Shown here: piece after piece, positions 25,161 to 34,840 of the stretch
How the letters are laid out: each line of letters begins with the position of its first letter
Position numbering within the stretch: position 1 is the first letter of the stretch
Assembly: GCF_026041215.1 (NCBI RefSeq)
Contig: NZ_JAPEIQ010000044.1
Coordinates: forward strand, 1-64,000
Direction of reading: 5' to 3'
From: Hoyosella sp. YIM 151337
GTDB lineage: Bacteria; Actinomycetota; Actinomycetes; Mycobacteriales; Mycobacteriaceae
DNA length: 64,000 bases
Notes under the pieces: model-generated
Seen by the model: the letters and a program-made list of their open reading frames with translations, nothing else
Databases searched by the model: none
What the model was told of the DNA's origin: nothing
Position numbers and translations under genes: made by a program

Positions 25161-25757
25161 TCACTGTGGTTTCTTGCCCGCGAGACCCCGCCAGCCTAGA
25201 TTCACGAGCAACTGAACCGCCGCTTCTTTGTCGATCGCGCCGTCCGCAATACGATCGGCAACGGCTTCACCCGCCCCAATGAGTGCGGTGGCCATCAGGC
25301 GAAACTGCTCATTGCTGTGCGGTTCCCTGCTGCTCGAGCGCAAGATCAGCGCGGTGAGTTCGATTGCACGCTCACGGCTTCCAGTCACAAGGTCAACAAA
25401 TGCCTTCTGATACATCGCCTGGCGGTACATCACGTGCCACGCTTTCCGATTCTCGTACACGAAACCGAGGAAAGCGCGAATGCCATGGGTCAATTGTTCC
25501 CGCGGGGACAACTCCGGATCTGCCGCACCAGTGAGAGCTTCGAGAAACCGGGCACTTTCACGGCGGATGCACGACGCGAAGAGTTCATCTTTAGACCCGT
25601 AGTAGAGATACAGCATGGGCTTCGAGATCTCAGCGCGTGCCGCAATCGCGTTCATCGAGGCATCGTGATAGCCATGCTCTGCGAAGACGTCAATAGCCGC
25701 ATCCAGCATTTGCTGCTCACGCACCGCGCGCGGCAACCTCTTGGGCCGTTCTGTCAT
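25161..25757 (-). CDS. TetR/AcrR-family transcriptional regulator
   Basis: This 198-residue regulator has a typical N-terminal helix-turn-helix domain (REQQMLDAAIDVFAEHGYHD, then ASMNAIAARAEISKPMLYLY, residues about 14-55) and a larger C-terminal ligand domain. The position corresponds to Rv0238 in M. tuberculosis, next to lpqI. A palindrome (25782-25797) lies 25 bp before the ATG, so autoregulation is likely. Related palindromes are found before fadA2/fabG4 and fadE5, so this protein is the best candidate to control the fatty-acid genes in response to an acyl-CoA. ATG at 25757 is chosen over GTG at 25781, which would abut the palindrome. Confidence 0.88.
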   Translation of the reverse strand: MTERPKRLPRAVREQQMLDAAIDVFAEHGYHDASMNAIAARAEISKPMLYLYYGSKDELFASCIRRESARFLEALTGAADPELSPREQLTHGIRAFLGFVYENRKAWHVMYRQAMYQKAFVDLVTGSRERAIELTALILRSSSREPHSNEQFRLMATALIGAGEAVADRIADGAIDKEAAVQLLVNLGWRGLAGKKPQ

Positions 25758-25781
25758 CGATCTGCCACCCACACTTCCCAC

Positions 25782-25797
25782 CTTACCCGGGGGTAAG
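25782..25797. promoter_or_regulatory. Palindromic operator of the tetR gene
   Basis: CTTACCCGGGGGTAAG has 7-bp perfect arms (CTTACCC and GGGTAAG) separated by GG. It is the best-formed member of the TTAC-N6-GTAA set and lies in the promoter region of the regulator gene. Confidence 0.65.
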
Positions 25798-25846
25798 TTT
25801 ACGGGCTTCTGGGTCGCGGAGCAGAATCCGGGACTCGAACGAACTG

Positions 25847-27034
25847 CTAACAGTCTATAAGCCCCTTCGCGGCACCGACGCGCACTACCGAGTCGTCGAC
25901 CTGATCTTGTGGCAACTCACCATCCGCGACTGCGGTCTCAAGCCGATCCAGCACCGCCGTCACCTCGTCGGTAGATATCCAGAGCGCGACGTCCGCCCCT
26001 GCCTGCAGCGAACGAAGAACCGCTTCGGTGATACTGAAATAGTCGGTTATCGCACGCATACTCCCAAGGTCATCGGTGAAGATCAACCCTTCGAACGGTG
26101 GAGCGCCATAGCCCGCGCCGGTACGCAGTAACTCCATCGTGGCCGGACTCAGACTCGACGGAACACCCGGCTCGGTGAGACCCGGCACGGTCAAGTGCCC
26201 GACCATCACTGCCGCGCCAGTGCCCGCGAGATCTCGATACGGAATCAGGTCCCAGTCGACGAGGTCGCTCAGCGGCGGTGTCGTCACACCTTCATAGTGC
26301 GAATCGCCGGTCGCGCGACCATGTCCAGGGAAGTGCTTGATTACGGGGAGCACCCCAGCGTCCCGCAGGCCCCGCGCGTAAGCCCCGGCGTACGCAACAA
26401 CATCGTCCGGCGCCGCCCCGAAAGCACGGTCGCCTATCACCTCGTTGTCTGCCTGATCAGTAATATCGACCACGGGCGCAAAATCGGCGGTGATCCCCAG
26501 TTCACGCAGGGCCTCACCGCGTTCCTTCGCGAGCTCGTAGGTTTGTTCGGGCGTCAGGGTTTGCGCAACTTGCCTTGCTGACGGCGCCTGCCCGATCACG
26601 TGCGCGGCGCGGCTGACCCGGCCGCCTTCTTCGTCGATGGTGATCATGAGCGGCACGTCGGACGCCGCAGCCACCTCGAGCACTCCGCCGCTCGCCAAGA
26701 ACTCTGGGTCCGCCCAGCTGGTGACGAAAATTCCACCGATCTGCTCATCGTTCACGACACCCAGGGCATCGTCCTTGCCGGTGACGCCCACATTAAGCAA
26801 TTGCGCGAGCTTCTGCCGCGTCGTGAATTGCGCGAGAAACTCATCGTGGCCGGTGCACCCCACCGGCCGCTGCGACACCTGCTCGGTTTGGGCCGGGGAC
26901 GTCACTGTGCCCGGCGGCGACGTTGGGCCCCCCACCTCATCGCCGCCGCCCTCTGGCGCACCGCAAGCGAGAGCCGCGGTCGCGACGACGCCGGTCAGCG
27001 CAAGCACACGCGTGAATTGGGTGCGCAGGATCAT
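25847..27034 (-). CDS. lpqI: Lipoprotein beta-N-acetylglucosaminidase LpqI (GH3, NagZ type)
   Basis: This 395-residue glycoside hydrolase family 3 enzyme has a lipoprotein signal (hydrophobic core and ALAC, Cys24) followed by a Gly/Pro/Thr linker. The GH3 barrel shows ITIDEEGGRVSRAAHV, the NagZ signature KHFPGHGRATGDSH (Lys233 onward, with the His/Asp pair used by this subfamily) and FTDDLGSMRAITD. It removes GlcNAc from peptidoglycan fragments outside the cell during wall recycling, as Rv0237 does. The start ATG has GAAGGAAAG upstream. It is divergent from the universal-stress-protein gene. Confidence 0.94.
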   Translation of the reverse strand: MILRTQFTRVLALTGVVATAALACGAPEGGGDEVGGPTSPPGTVTSPAQTEQVSQRPVGCTGHDEFLAQFTTRQKLAQLLNVGVTGKDDALGVVNDEQIGGIFVTSWADPEFLASGGVLEVAAASDVPLMITIDEEGGRVSRAAHVIGQAPSARQVAQTLTPEQTYELAKERGEALRELGITADFAPVVDITDQADNEVIGDRAFGAAPDDVVAYAGAYARGLRDAGVLPVIKHFPGHGRATGDSHYEGVTTPPLSDLVDWDLIPYRDLAGTGAAVMVGHLTVPGLTEPGVPSSLSPATMELLRTGAGYGAPPFEGLIFTDDLGSMRAITDYFSITEAVLRSLQAGADVALWISTDEVTAVLDRLETAVADGELPQDQVDDSVVRVGAAKGLIDC

Positions 27035-27206
27035 CGGCTTTCCTTCACATTGACGGATGTGCGGGCTGCCCGCATCCTACCGGCGCGAGATGATCTTCCG
27101 CCCGAACAGCAGCGCGGCGGAGTACGCTCAAAACCATCGCCGGATTCGTCCGATAGCAGCCCGTACCAAAGCGACAGTGCGCAGCCAGCAACAAACGGGA
27201 GGGAAC

Positions 27207-27689
27207 ATGGCGCAGAGTTCAGCTGATCTCATTCTTATCGCGTACGACGGCTCAGAGAACGCACAGCGCGCAATCCGGTATGCCGGACACTTTCTCAGTG
27301 CAGGCCGAGCAATTGTGGTGACCGCGTGGGAACCGCTAGCGCGGCAGGCAGCCCGCATTTCTGGCCTCAGCGGCGTGATGCAGCCCGGATGGGTTCCCGA
27401 TATTCAGCAAGAAGACGCGGCGCTGACGGATGCAAAGGCCATCAATGACGAGGGCATCCGGCTCGCGGAAGCTGCCGGCCTGCAGGCCGATGGCCGCTGC
27501 ATTGAAACCGAGACAACAGTGTGGGCAGCGATCGTGGACGCCGCCGAGGAACTCGACGCGACCATCATCGTGACGGGCACCCGCGGCAGCACCGGCATCC
27601 GTGCACTCCTGCACAGCAGCGTTGCAGACCAGGTGCTCAGACACTGCCATCGCCCCGTGCTGATCGTGCCGCCCAACGAAGGAAACTGA
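27207..27689 (+). CDS. Universal stress protein (UspA fold)
   Basis: This 160-residue single-domain UspA protein begins LILIAYDGSENAQRAIRYAG and ends with VTGTRGSTGIRALLHSSVAD and HCHRPVLIV. It carries the ATP-binding pattern G-x2-G-x9-S. The ATG at 27207 is preceded by GGGAGGGA; the frame is open from 27057 without support. Its role in stress or dormancy is general family knowledge. It lies 57 bp upstream of the isochorismate synthase gene on the same strand. Confidence 0.93.
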   Translation: MAQSSADLILIAYDGSENAQRAIRYAGHFLSAGRAIVVTAWEPLARQAARISGLSGVMQPGWVPDIQQEDAALTDAKAINDEGIRLAEAAGLQADGRCIETETTVWAAIVDAAEELDATIIVTGTRGSTGIRALLHSSVADQVLRHCHRPVLIVPPNEGN

Positions 27690-27746
27690 TCCGGCCACGC
27701 TGACCTGCTGCACGGGCGCGCGGGCGCACCAGCAATACTCAGGTGC

Positions 27747-28856
27747 GTGGACGATGCTGGATTCGTGCTGTCACGGCCGCACCATACGCTGTCAGCGTTC
27801 GGAGCGCGGCAGGCCTTTGCCGACGTCGCGGCAGCCCAGCATGCCCTGCATACCCGCGCTGTACCCATGATCGTCGGTGCTATACCGTTCCTCGCCTCCC
27901 AGAACTGTGCGCTCATCGCGCCGGAGACCTACCGCTTCGATCTGGGCCCCTGGACCTCGCCCACGGGTCTGCCTCCCTTGCCGCGTGGCACGGTTGCCGC
28001 TGAGCATCCCGCACCTGCGGAGCACATGCGTACCGTCGAAAAACTGCTCGCCGAGGTTGCGGACAAGAAGCTGGACAAAGTGGTCGCGGCCCGATCCGTC
28101 GTGGTCGAGTGCGAAGACGATATTCATCCGCTGTCCCTGCTGGCGCGGCTGGTTGAGCTAGACCACGTAGGGAACGGGTTTTGTGCCGATCTTTCGCCCG
28201 CGGGCGGCAAGTACCGCGCCAGTTATCTGGTGGGGGCTAGCCCCGAGACGCTGATCCGAAAGACAGGCACGACAGTTTCGTGCTGGCCGCTCGCCGGGTC
28301 GGCGGCGCGCTCGAGCGACCCCGCTGTTGACGAGTCCCGGGCCCAGGGCCTGCTCGCCTCGGAAAAGAATCAGCACGAACATGCCTTCGTCGTCGAGTGG
28401 ATGCGGGAACGACTGGCGCCACTGTGCAGTGAACTCAGAATCGAGCCCCAGCCAGCGCTGTTCGCGACGCCGGAGGTGTGGCACCTCGGAACGCCGATAT
28501 CCGGGGAGTTGCGTGATCCAGCCACGACCGCGCTGGATCTCGCGCTCACGGTGCACCCCACTCCAGCGGTCTGCGGAACTCCCCATGCGGCCGCTCTGCG
28601 CGCGATCACCCAGTACGAGGGCGACCGCGGCTTCTACGCGGGCGCGGTTGGTTGGTGCGACGCGAGCGGAGATGGCGAGTGGATGGTCGCGATCCGCTGC
28701 GCGGAGGTTCAGCGGCGAACGGCACGAGCGTACGCGGGCGGCGGCATCGTTCGCGGCTCTGATCCTGCGGAGGAACTCGCCGAAACGACGGTGAAACTGC
28801 GCACACTACTCAGCGCGTTCAGCGGGAACGTTGAAAAAATGCTAAAAACTAGCTGA
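27747..28856 (+). CDS. entC: Isochorismate synthase
   Basis: This 369-residue chorismate-utilising enzyme isomerises chorismate to isochorismate, the first step towards menaquinone or salicylate/catecholate siderophores. The catalytic domain motifs are present: KLDKVVAARSVVVE, SPETLIRKTG, PLAGSAARSSDP, VHPTPAVCGTPHAAALR, GDRGFYAGAVGW and the Mg-site region AGGGIVRGSDPAEELAET. The length matches stand-alone EntC/MenF enzymes rather than salicylate synthase fusions. No siderophore or menaquinone genes adjoin it, so the pathway cannot be told from context. Start: GTG at 27747. Confidence 0.9.
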   Translation: MDDAGFVLSRPHHTLSAFGARQAFADVAAAQHALHTRAVPMIVGAIPFLASQNCALIAPETYRFDLGPWTSPTGLPPLPRGTVAAEHPAPAEHMRTVEKLLAEVADKKLDKVVAARSVVVECEDDIHPLSLLARLVELDHVGNGFCADLSPAGGKYRASYLVGASPETLIRKTGTTVSCWPLAGSAARSSDPAVDESRAQGLLASEKNQHEHAFVVEWMRERLAPLCSELRIEPQPALFATPEVWHLGTPISGELRDPATTALDLALTVHPTPAVCGTPHAAALRAITQYEGDRGFYAGAVGWCDASGDGEWMVAIRCAEVQRRTARAYAGGGIVRGSDPAEELAETTVKLRTLLSAFSGNVEKMLKTS

Positions 28857-29008
28857 GGACACGCGCGACACGGATATGGGTTGCATCACAGCAATGCTAG
28901 GTCATGCTAGGTGGAGGCGTTACCCTGAAAGCTGTTACACGAGTTTCGCGCGCAGTGTCCTGGCCCGCATACCGGCCGGGCTGAAGTGGAAGCAACGAGG
29001 AGAGTCCT

Positions 29009-29179
29009 ATGAAGTTCTTGATCCCCGGGGCCATTAGCGCCTTCGCGGGCACGACTCTCGCTTTCGCTCTGGTGATTACGGGCACGACATTCGCGGAGCA
29101 GAACTCACGCCCCGAAATCAACCGCGTCGTTCAAGAGCAAAACAACCTGCTGAACCAGCCTGAATATGGCGCGCGTTAA
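29009..29179 (+). CDS. DUF2613 small exported/membrane protein
   Basis: This 56-residue protein consists of one hydrophobic helix (about 3-28) and a polar tail ending in LLNQPEYGAR. It matches the mycobacterial Rv0236A (DUF2613), which also ends in EYGNR-like sequence and lies just before aftD. The ATG is preceded by GAGGAGAG. The stop is 12 bp from the aftD start, so the two genes are very likely co-transcribed. Its function is unknown; the constant pairing with aftD suggests an accessory role in arabinan synthesis (inference). The 152 bp upstream contains a direct repeat, ATGCTAGGT (28894 and 28904), but no clear promoter. Confidence 0.85.
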   Translation: MKFLIPGAISAFAGTTLAFALVITGTTFAEQNSRPEINRVVQEQNNLLNQPEYGAR

Positions 29180-29191
29180 CCGCACATCGGG

Positions 29192-32100
29192 GTGTTGAAA
29201 CCCGAAACCTCGCCTCACACGAACAGCCCGCCGAACCGGTTTCCCCGGCGTGGGCTGTTTGTCGTTTTCGGTGTGTCACTGCTGCTGAGTTTCGCACAGT
29301 CCCCCGGCTTGATTGTCGCTGATACCAAGCTGGACCTTGCCGTCGATCCTCAGGGCTTCCTCGGACGGGCAGCTCATCTGTGGAGCAGCCTCTCCCCGTT
29401 CGGACAGGTACAGAACCAGGCTTACGGGTATTTTTTTCCGCACGGCGCTTTCTTCGTCGTCCTTGACAGTGTGGGAATCCCCGCCTGGGCCGCACAGCGT
29501 CTGTGGTGGGCGTTGCTGTTAACAGCTGGGTTCTGGGGCATCATTCGGGTCGCAGAAGCACTCGATATCGGCAGTCAGCCCTCCCGCATCATCGCTGCGT
29601 CAGCTTTCGCGCTGTCTCCCAGAGTTCTGACGACGATCGGTGCGATCTCCTCGGAAACGACACCGATGATGTTGACACCGTGGGCGCTGCTACCGGTAAT
29701 CCTCGCGCTGAATGGGCGATCGCGCCGGCCACTCTGGCAGCTCGCTGCCGGGTCGGCGCTGGCGGTCGCGTGTATGGGTGCGATTAACGCTGTTGCAACT
29801 GCCGGGGGCGTTGCGGTGGCGCTGCTGTGGTGGCTCGCGCATCGCCCCGACCGGCGCTGGCTTGCGTTCACCGGATGGTGGGTGCTGTTCGGCCTGATCG
29901 CGACATTGTGGTGGGTCATACCACTCTTCCTGATGGGGCTTGTGAGCCCGCCGTTCCTCGATTACATCGAGTCAGCCGCAACAACGACACGCTGGACGTC
30001 ACTTGTCGAAGTGCTGCGCGGGACGGATAGCTGGACCCCCTTCGTCTCACCTGACCGTGTCGCGGGGGCTGCCCTCGTGACGCAGCCGATCACCGTGCTC
30101 GCAACCGGTGCCCTGGCGGCGGCGGGGCTTGCCGGACTCGCGATGCGCGGCATGCCCGCCAAAGGGCGGCTCGTGTTCATCCTCGTAGCGGGACTCGCCG
30201 GAATCGGCGCAGGCTACGCCGGTGATCTTGGCTCCCCGCTGGCAGACCAGGTTCGCACATTCCTCGACGGCACCGGCGCGCCGTTGCGAAACGTGCACAA
30301 GATCGAACCGCTCATCAGACTGCCGCTGGTGCTTGGAATCGCGCATCTGCTCGCCCGTGTCCCACTTCCGGGCGGGGTCCCCCCACGCGAGTGGCAGCGA
30401 GCCTTCGCACGCCCAGAACGCCAGCCGCTCGTTGCGGTTGGCACCGTGACGCTCGCAGCACTGGTAGTCGCCACCTCCGTGGCGTGGACTGGGAAGCTCG
30501 CACCACGCGGCGCATACAGCGAGGTCCCCGACTATTGGCACCAGGCGGCAGACTGGCTGACCAAACATGCGGGTGCTGAAGGCGGCGGCGAGGCGGCCAC
30601 TGACCGTGCACTCGTGGTCCCAGGTTCGCCGTTCGGTTCGCAGCGCTGGGGCCTCACACGTGACGAACCACTTCAGCCGCTTGCTCGCACACCATGGGGC
30701 GTGCGCGACGCGATTCCCCTCATCCCGCCCGGCGGGATTCGTGCGATGGACGCCGTGCAGCGGGTGCTTGCCGACGGAAGATCCTCTCCGGGGTTAGCCC
30801 CTGCCCTGCTGGCGCAGGGCTACCGCTACCTGGTAGTGCGGAACGATCTCGACCCTGACACGGCCCGCGCGACCACTCCGCTGCTCGTCCGCCAGACCCT
30901 TGAGACGTCGCCGGGGTTTGAGAAAGTCGCCGAGTTCGGCACGCCGGTCGGCGACGAGGCGCGTGCGTCCGTGGTGCGAGGCGCTGGTATGCGCGCACCC
31001 CTGCCTCCCGTCGAGATTTACCGCGTCACCGTCGGTGAGACCTGGCCGCAAGGACCGTTCACGACTGACCTTTCCGGGATCCCGATTGTGCAGGGCGGGC
31101 CAGAAGCAATCGTTCGCGTCAACGAAGACAGTGGGACGAACGAGCCGCTGCCCATCCTCGTCAGCGCCGACGCCGCGAATGCGGGAATTTCAGTCGATGG
31201 TGTCATCATCACTGATACGCCCAAGGCTCGCGAAACCGACTTCGGCCGCGTCGATCACCAACGTTCCGGACTGCTCAGCGCAGCGGACCCGCGGCGCACC
31301 ACCAACCGAGTACCCGACTACCCCGCTGCCGACCCCCTCGTTCTCGCAGAGTCAGGCGGTGGCCATGTCACAGTGTCCTCAGCGGTTTCAGACGCCACCC
31401 AGTTGGGGGCCGTTCAACCGGGTCGCGGCCCTGCTGCCGCCGTGGACGGCAATCCCGACACGTCCTGGCTGAGCAGCACCTTCCAGGCCGCGGTAGGTCA
31501 GTGGCTGCATATCGACTTCGAACAGCCAATCGAAAACGCGCTTCTACGCGTAACCACCAGCCGCGAAGCAGTCGGTCCGACCGTGCGGATCCTTGAAGTC
31601 ACGACCCCGAATGGCTCCACCTCAGCCGTCGTCCAATCCCCCGGCGAATCGCTGACGGTGGCGCTGCCCGCCGGAACCGCGGATTGGGTACGCATTACCG
31701 CGCGTGCCACGGACACTGGCACCGCAGGCGACCAGTTCGGCATCTCGGACGTCACTGTGGAAGCAAACGGCCGCGATGTCCCCCTGCGCCGGGTGGCGAC
31801 GCTTCCTCCGCTGACGACCAGCGCGAACGTCAGCGCGTGGCACCTTGGCCAGGAGTTTCCGGGTCGTCGCGAATGCGTGACCGGCCCCAGTCAGGTTCTC
31901 TGCTCGCCCGGTCTTGAGCTTGTTCCCGAGGAAGCTGGTGCTTTTGTCCGGCGGCTTAGTGTCGGCGAACCCAGCAGTGTCAGACCGGAGCTTCACGTAC
32001 GGGCCGTACCAGGTCCCGCGCTCGATGATCTCCTCACCGATGACACAGCCGCGTATACACGCGGGCTCAGCAGCATCCGTGACCCCCGTGGCAATGCATA

Positions 32101-33442
32101 CGCTGCCGCCGACGGTGATCCAGAAACAGTGTGGTACGCGCCGCTCGGTTCGGCCCCCGGGAACGGGACACGGCCCACCGTGACCCTGGAACTGCCGGAA
32201 TCCAGAATGGTCACCGCGGTGCGCATCACGCCAGCACCCGGGCCTGCTCCCGCGCGGCCGACCGAGGTCCGCGTGGGCAACGGTAACGGGACCGTCACCG
32301 CAGAGCTGCGCCCGCAAGGCGACACGACCGTCGAGCTTGATCCGCGTGAGACATCGAGCATCACGATCACTGTGAGCGATTGGGATGAGGTACGAGCCCC
32401 AGATCTCTTCGGCTGGTCATCTGTGATGCCGCCCGGCATCGCAGAGATCACCGCGATCGGTGCAGACGGAGACCCAATCCCCGCACAATCCGCTGACCCA
32501 GATCGGATCATCGAGATCGCCTGCGGAGATGGCCCACTCGTCCAAGTCGGCGATACGAGCGCCGAGTTGGCAATCAGTGCCCGAGCGGACGACCTGCGCA
32601 CCGGCGCAGCCATCCCTGCCACCCTCTGCGAGGCGGAGCCGCTCAATCTGCCGACCGGAACTGTGGACATCGAGACCGAAGTGCCAGCCCCCTTCATCGT
32701 CGACCGTTTGACCCTGCACGAAGCCCACGAAAACACGAATGGCGCGTCCGTCGCAGACACCGGCACCCCGATCACCGCTGCACCGGTCAACGTACGTTCG
32801 TGGAGCGACACCCACCGAGTCATCGTTCTCGATCGCGCTGACACGGACCGGCTGCTGACAATCCCGGAAAGTGACAACAACGCGTGGTCAGCGGTCACCG
32901 AGGACGGACGTGAGTTACCTCGAATACCTGTCAACGGCTGGCAGCAAGGCTGGGTGATACCCGCAGGCACAGCTGGGGAAGTGACGCTGACGTTTGCTCA
33001 CGACGGCATATACCGGACCGCGCTGTTCGGCGGACTTGGCCTGCTCGTACCGCTTGCGCTCCTCGTTCTCATTCGTCCCCGTCCGCGCGACCACAGCGTG
33101 CCGGTGCGAGTGTGGCAGCCGCGCATCGCGGCTCCGCTAGCCGCCCTCGTTGCGGTGGCTGTGATCGCCGGTCCAGCGGGTGTGGCGGGCGCGCTCACAC
33201 TCGGCGGCCTTGCGCTAGTGGTACGGCGGCGCTGGGGTGCATCCGCGGCGGGGCAATTGCTCGTCGCGGTAGCAGGGACCGGCATGGCGGGCGCGGCCGC
33301 AGTGCTGTCCACCGGTCCGTGGCGTGCGGCGTCCGGCTATCTCGGCCACTCCGGCTGGGTTCAGTTGCTCGCGCTGCTTGCCGTGGCAGCGGTTGTGATC
33401 GCCGCGCTGCCTTGCTGGCGTGGCGAGTCCGGCGGCACCTGA
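29192..33442 (+). CDS. aftD: Arabinofuranosyltransferase AftD
   Basis: This 1416-residue GT-C enzyme (DUF3367 group) corresponds to Rv0236c. It uses decaprenyl-phospho-arabinose to add alpha-(1-3)-linked arabinofuranose to arabinogalactan and lipoarabinomannan. N-terminal helices (about 20-440) include the first-loop acidic motif VADTKLDLAVDP (about 42-53), the expected GT-C catalytic position. The large exported part contains at least two galactose-binding-like (discoidin-type) modules, at about 745-840 (AAAVDGNPDTSWLSS) and about 960-1050 (AAADGDPETVWYAP). About five helices close the protein (about 1270-1410). GTG at 29192 follows the DUF2613 gene by 12 bp. The last 82 bp overlap the convergent tmaT gene. 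Confidence 0.94.
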   Translation: MLKPETSPHTNSPPNRFPRRGLFVVFGVSLLLSFAQSPGLIVADTKLDLAVDPQGFLGRAAHLWSSLSPFGQVQNQAYGYFFPHGAFFVVLDSVGIPAWAAQRLWWALLLTAGFWGIIRVAEALDIGSQPSRIIAASAFALSPRVLTTIGAISSETTPMMLTPWALLPVILALNGRSRRPLWQLAAGSALAVACMGAINAVATAGGVAVALLWWLAHRPDRRWLAFTGWWVLFGLIATLWWVIPLFLMGLVSPPFLDYIESAATTTRWTSLVEVLRGTDSWTPFVSPDRVAGAALVTQPITVLATGALAAAGLAGLAMRGMPAKGRLVFILVAGLAGIGAGYAGDLGSPLADQVRTFLDGTGAPLRNVHKIEPLIRLPLVLGIAHLLARVPLPGGVPPREWQRAFARPERQPLVAVGTVTLAALVVATSVAWTGKLAPRGAYSEVPDYWHQAADWLTKHAGAEGGGEAATDRALVVPGSPFGSQRWGLTRDEPLQPLARTPWGVRDAIPLIPPGGIRAMDAVQRVLADGRSSPGLAPALLAQGYRYLVVRNDLDPDTARATTPLLVRQTLETSPGFEKVAEFGTPVGDEARASVVRGAGMRAPLPPVEIYRVTVGETWPQGPFTTDLSGIPIVQGGPEAIVRVNEDSGTNEPLPILVSADAANAGISVDGVIITDTPKARETDFGRVDHQRSGLLSAADPRRTTNRVPDYPAADPLVLAESGGGHVTVSSAVSDATQLGAVQPGRGPAAAVDGNPDTSWLSSTFQAAVGQWLHIDFEQPIENALLRVTTSREAVGPTVRILEVTTPNGSTSAVVQSPGESLTVALPAGTADWVRITARATDTGTAGDQFGISDVTVEANGRDVPLRRVATLPPLTTSANVSAWHLGQEFPGRRECVTGPSQVLCSPGLELVPEEAGAFVRRLSVGEPSSVRPELHVRAVPGPALDDLLTDDTAAYTRGLSSIRDPRGNAYAAADGDPETVWYAPLGSAPGNGTRPTVTLELPESRMVTAVRITPAPGPAPARPTEVRVGNGNGTVTAELRPQGDTTVELDPRETSSITITVSDWDEVRAPDLFGWSSVMPPGIAEITAIGADGDPIPAQSADPDRIIEIACGDGPLVQVGDTSAELAISARADDLRTGAAIPATLCEAEPLNLPTGTVDIETEVPAPFIVDRLTLHEAHENTNGASVADTGTPITAAPVNVRSWSDTHRVIVLDRADTDRLLTIPESDNNAWSAVTEDGRELPRIPVNGWQQGWVIPAGTAGEVTLTFAHDGIYRTALFGGLGLLVPLALLVLIRPRPRDHSVPVRVWQPRIAAPLAALVAVAVIAGPAGVAGALTLGGLALVVRRRWGASAAGQLLVAVAGTGMAGAAAVLSTGPWRAASGYLGHSGWVQLLALLAVAAVVIAALPCWRGESGGT

Positions 33443-34629
33443 TCGATTATTTCCCGAGCGCGGACGGGTAACGCATTCGCACGTCGCGCCTCCCATTGAC
33501 GCAGCGCGCGGCGCGCGGGTTCCTCAACCAGCGCGTAGCTCACCGATGCCACCGCCACACTCAACAGCACTGTGACAATCAGGATCGGCCACATGTACCC
33601 AGAGAAGGCGGGCACGCCCAGGATAGGGAAGGCGACCATCAGTATCGCGACGTGCCACAGGAAGATCCCGTACGACCAGCGGCCGATCATCAGCCCCGCG
33701 GGGCTCGCCAAGATGCGGTGCTGATGACCTGGCGCAGCGAGCGCGATCGGCGCTAACAGCGCGAAACCGATGAGCGCCCCGCAGAGAATCTTGATCGCGT
33801 ATTCTTGCGGCCGCAACTCCACGAGGCCAGGTGGTCCTGCCAGCGGGGATGCGGCAACCGCAAACGCCGCTACCGCGATCACCGGCATGAGGAAGCGGAC
33901 ACGCACCAGGCGCACCATAAGGGGTTGGGGGGCCACAGCAAGCTCTGCGAGGATCATTCCGGCCGCGAACCACGAAAGGTATCCCGGCAGCCAGTTGTCA
34001 TGATGCACGCCATCAGCGGTAGCGATCGGGAGGTACTTCCAGCCCAGACTGAGCACCGCGGTGAGAAGAATCACCGGGATGCGCCAGCGAGCGCGGCGGC
34101 CCCGAAGGGCGATCAGAATCGCCGCCACGAGCGGAAGAATGAGGTAGAACCCCATCTCCACGGAAAGACTCCACATCTGGGTAAGTCCCTCAACGAGCGT
34201 GTACGGCGTGTAGACCTGCGTCAGGGTCAGGTTTGCGAACCACACCTGCAGATTCGATGTCCGTGCCTCTGGCAGGAGGATGAGGACCGCGACAACCACG
34301 ACAACATAGGCGGGCATTATGCGGACGATCCGGTGCCGGAGATATCGGGCAATTCCGGGGGCAGAGGAAAAACCTCGTGCCGCACGGGAATGCGGACGCC
34401 ACAACAGGTACCCGGACAGGGCGAAAAACAGCGCCACCGACAGATCGAAGCGCCCCCAAACCCGGCCGAGAAGTGTGTCGGTGACTTCGCCAGTCTGGAA
34501 CGCCACATGGGTAAGCAGCACGCCAAGCGCGGCGGCGCCTCGCATGCCTTCGAATGCGGGGAGAAACCCCTGTGCGCCCGCGACCGCGTGGTGCTGTCGG
34601 GAGCCAGGTTCCAGCTGTGTGGCAGTCAT
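33361..34629 (-). CDS. tmaT: Acyltransferase-3 membrane protein (TmaT-like)
   Basis: This 422-residue protein has about ten transmembrane helices and the acyltransferase-3 pattern: FEGMRGAAALGVLLTHVAFQ near the N terminus with the catalytic His, FFALSGYLLWRPH, and WSLSVEMGFYLILP. It matches Rv0228. The corynebacterial orthologue TmaT acetylates trehalose monomycolate in the inner membrane, which assists its MmpL-dependent export (established knowledge). Here mmpL3 lies 15 kb away. The C terminus is polar and overlaps aftD by 82 bp tail-to-tail. It is divergent from the DUF3068 gene across 211 bp in which no clear promoter was recognised apart from a GATAAT at 34658. Confidence 0.86.
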   Translation of the reverse strand: MTATQLEPGSRQHHAVAGAQGFLPAFEGMRGAAALGVLLTHVAFQTGEVTDTLLGRVWGRFDLSVALFFALSGYLLWRPHSRAARGFSSAPGIARYLRHRIVRIMPAYVVVVVAVLILLPEARTSNLQVWFANLTLTQVYTPYTLVEGLTQMWSLSVEMGFYLILPLVAAILIALRGRRARWRIPVILLTAVLSLGWKYLPIATADGVHHDNWLPGYLSWFAAGMILAELAVAPQPLMVRLVRVRFLMPVIAVAAFAVAASPLAGPPGLVELRPQEYAIKILCGALIGFALLAPIALAAPGHQHRILASPAGLMIGRWSYGIFLWHVAILMVAFPILGVPAFSGYMWPILIVTVLLSVAVASVSYALVEEPARRALRQWEARRANALPVRAREIIDQVPPDSPRQQGSAAITTAATASSASN

Positions 34630-34840
34630 TTCTCATCTAGTGTGCAGGGAAACAGGCGATAATACACATTTCTGGCCACTGATGGGTATCGAATTGAGTC
34701 CAACATGCAGCCCTCGTGTGCTTTCGTCACGGCGCAGCGGGCTGAGAACCTGTTAGGGTCGGGACGCATGCGGCTGCTCACTGGGGAAAGCAGCCCGTTC
34801 GGGTCGCGCTACGCGCCCACAGCCATGGAGGAGTAACCGT

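Noticed and set aside
28894-28912. Direct repeat ATGCTAGGT twice before the DUF2613 gene as a binding site
   Set aside because: Only two 9-bp copies, no symmetry and no clear promoter around them; chance cannot be excluded.
31993-32970. Open frame of 325 codons opposite aftD
   Set aside because: Composition is Ser/Arg/Thr-rich and lacks any recognisable domain; it mirrors aftD codon bias.
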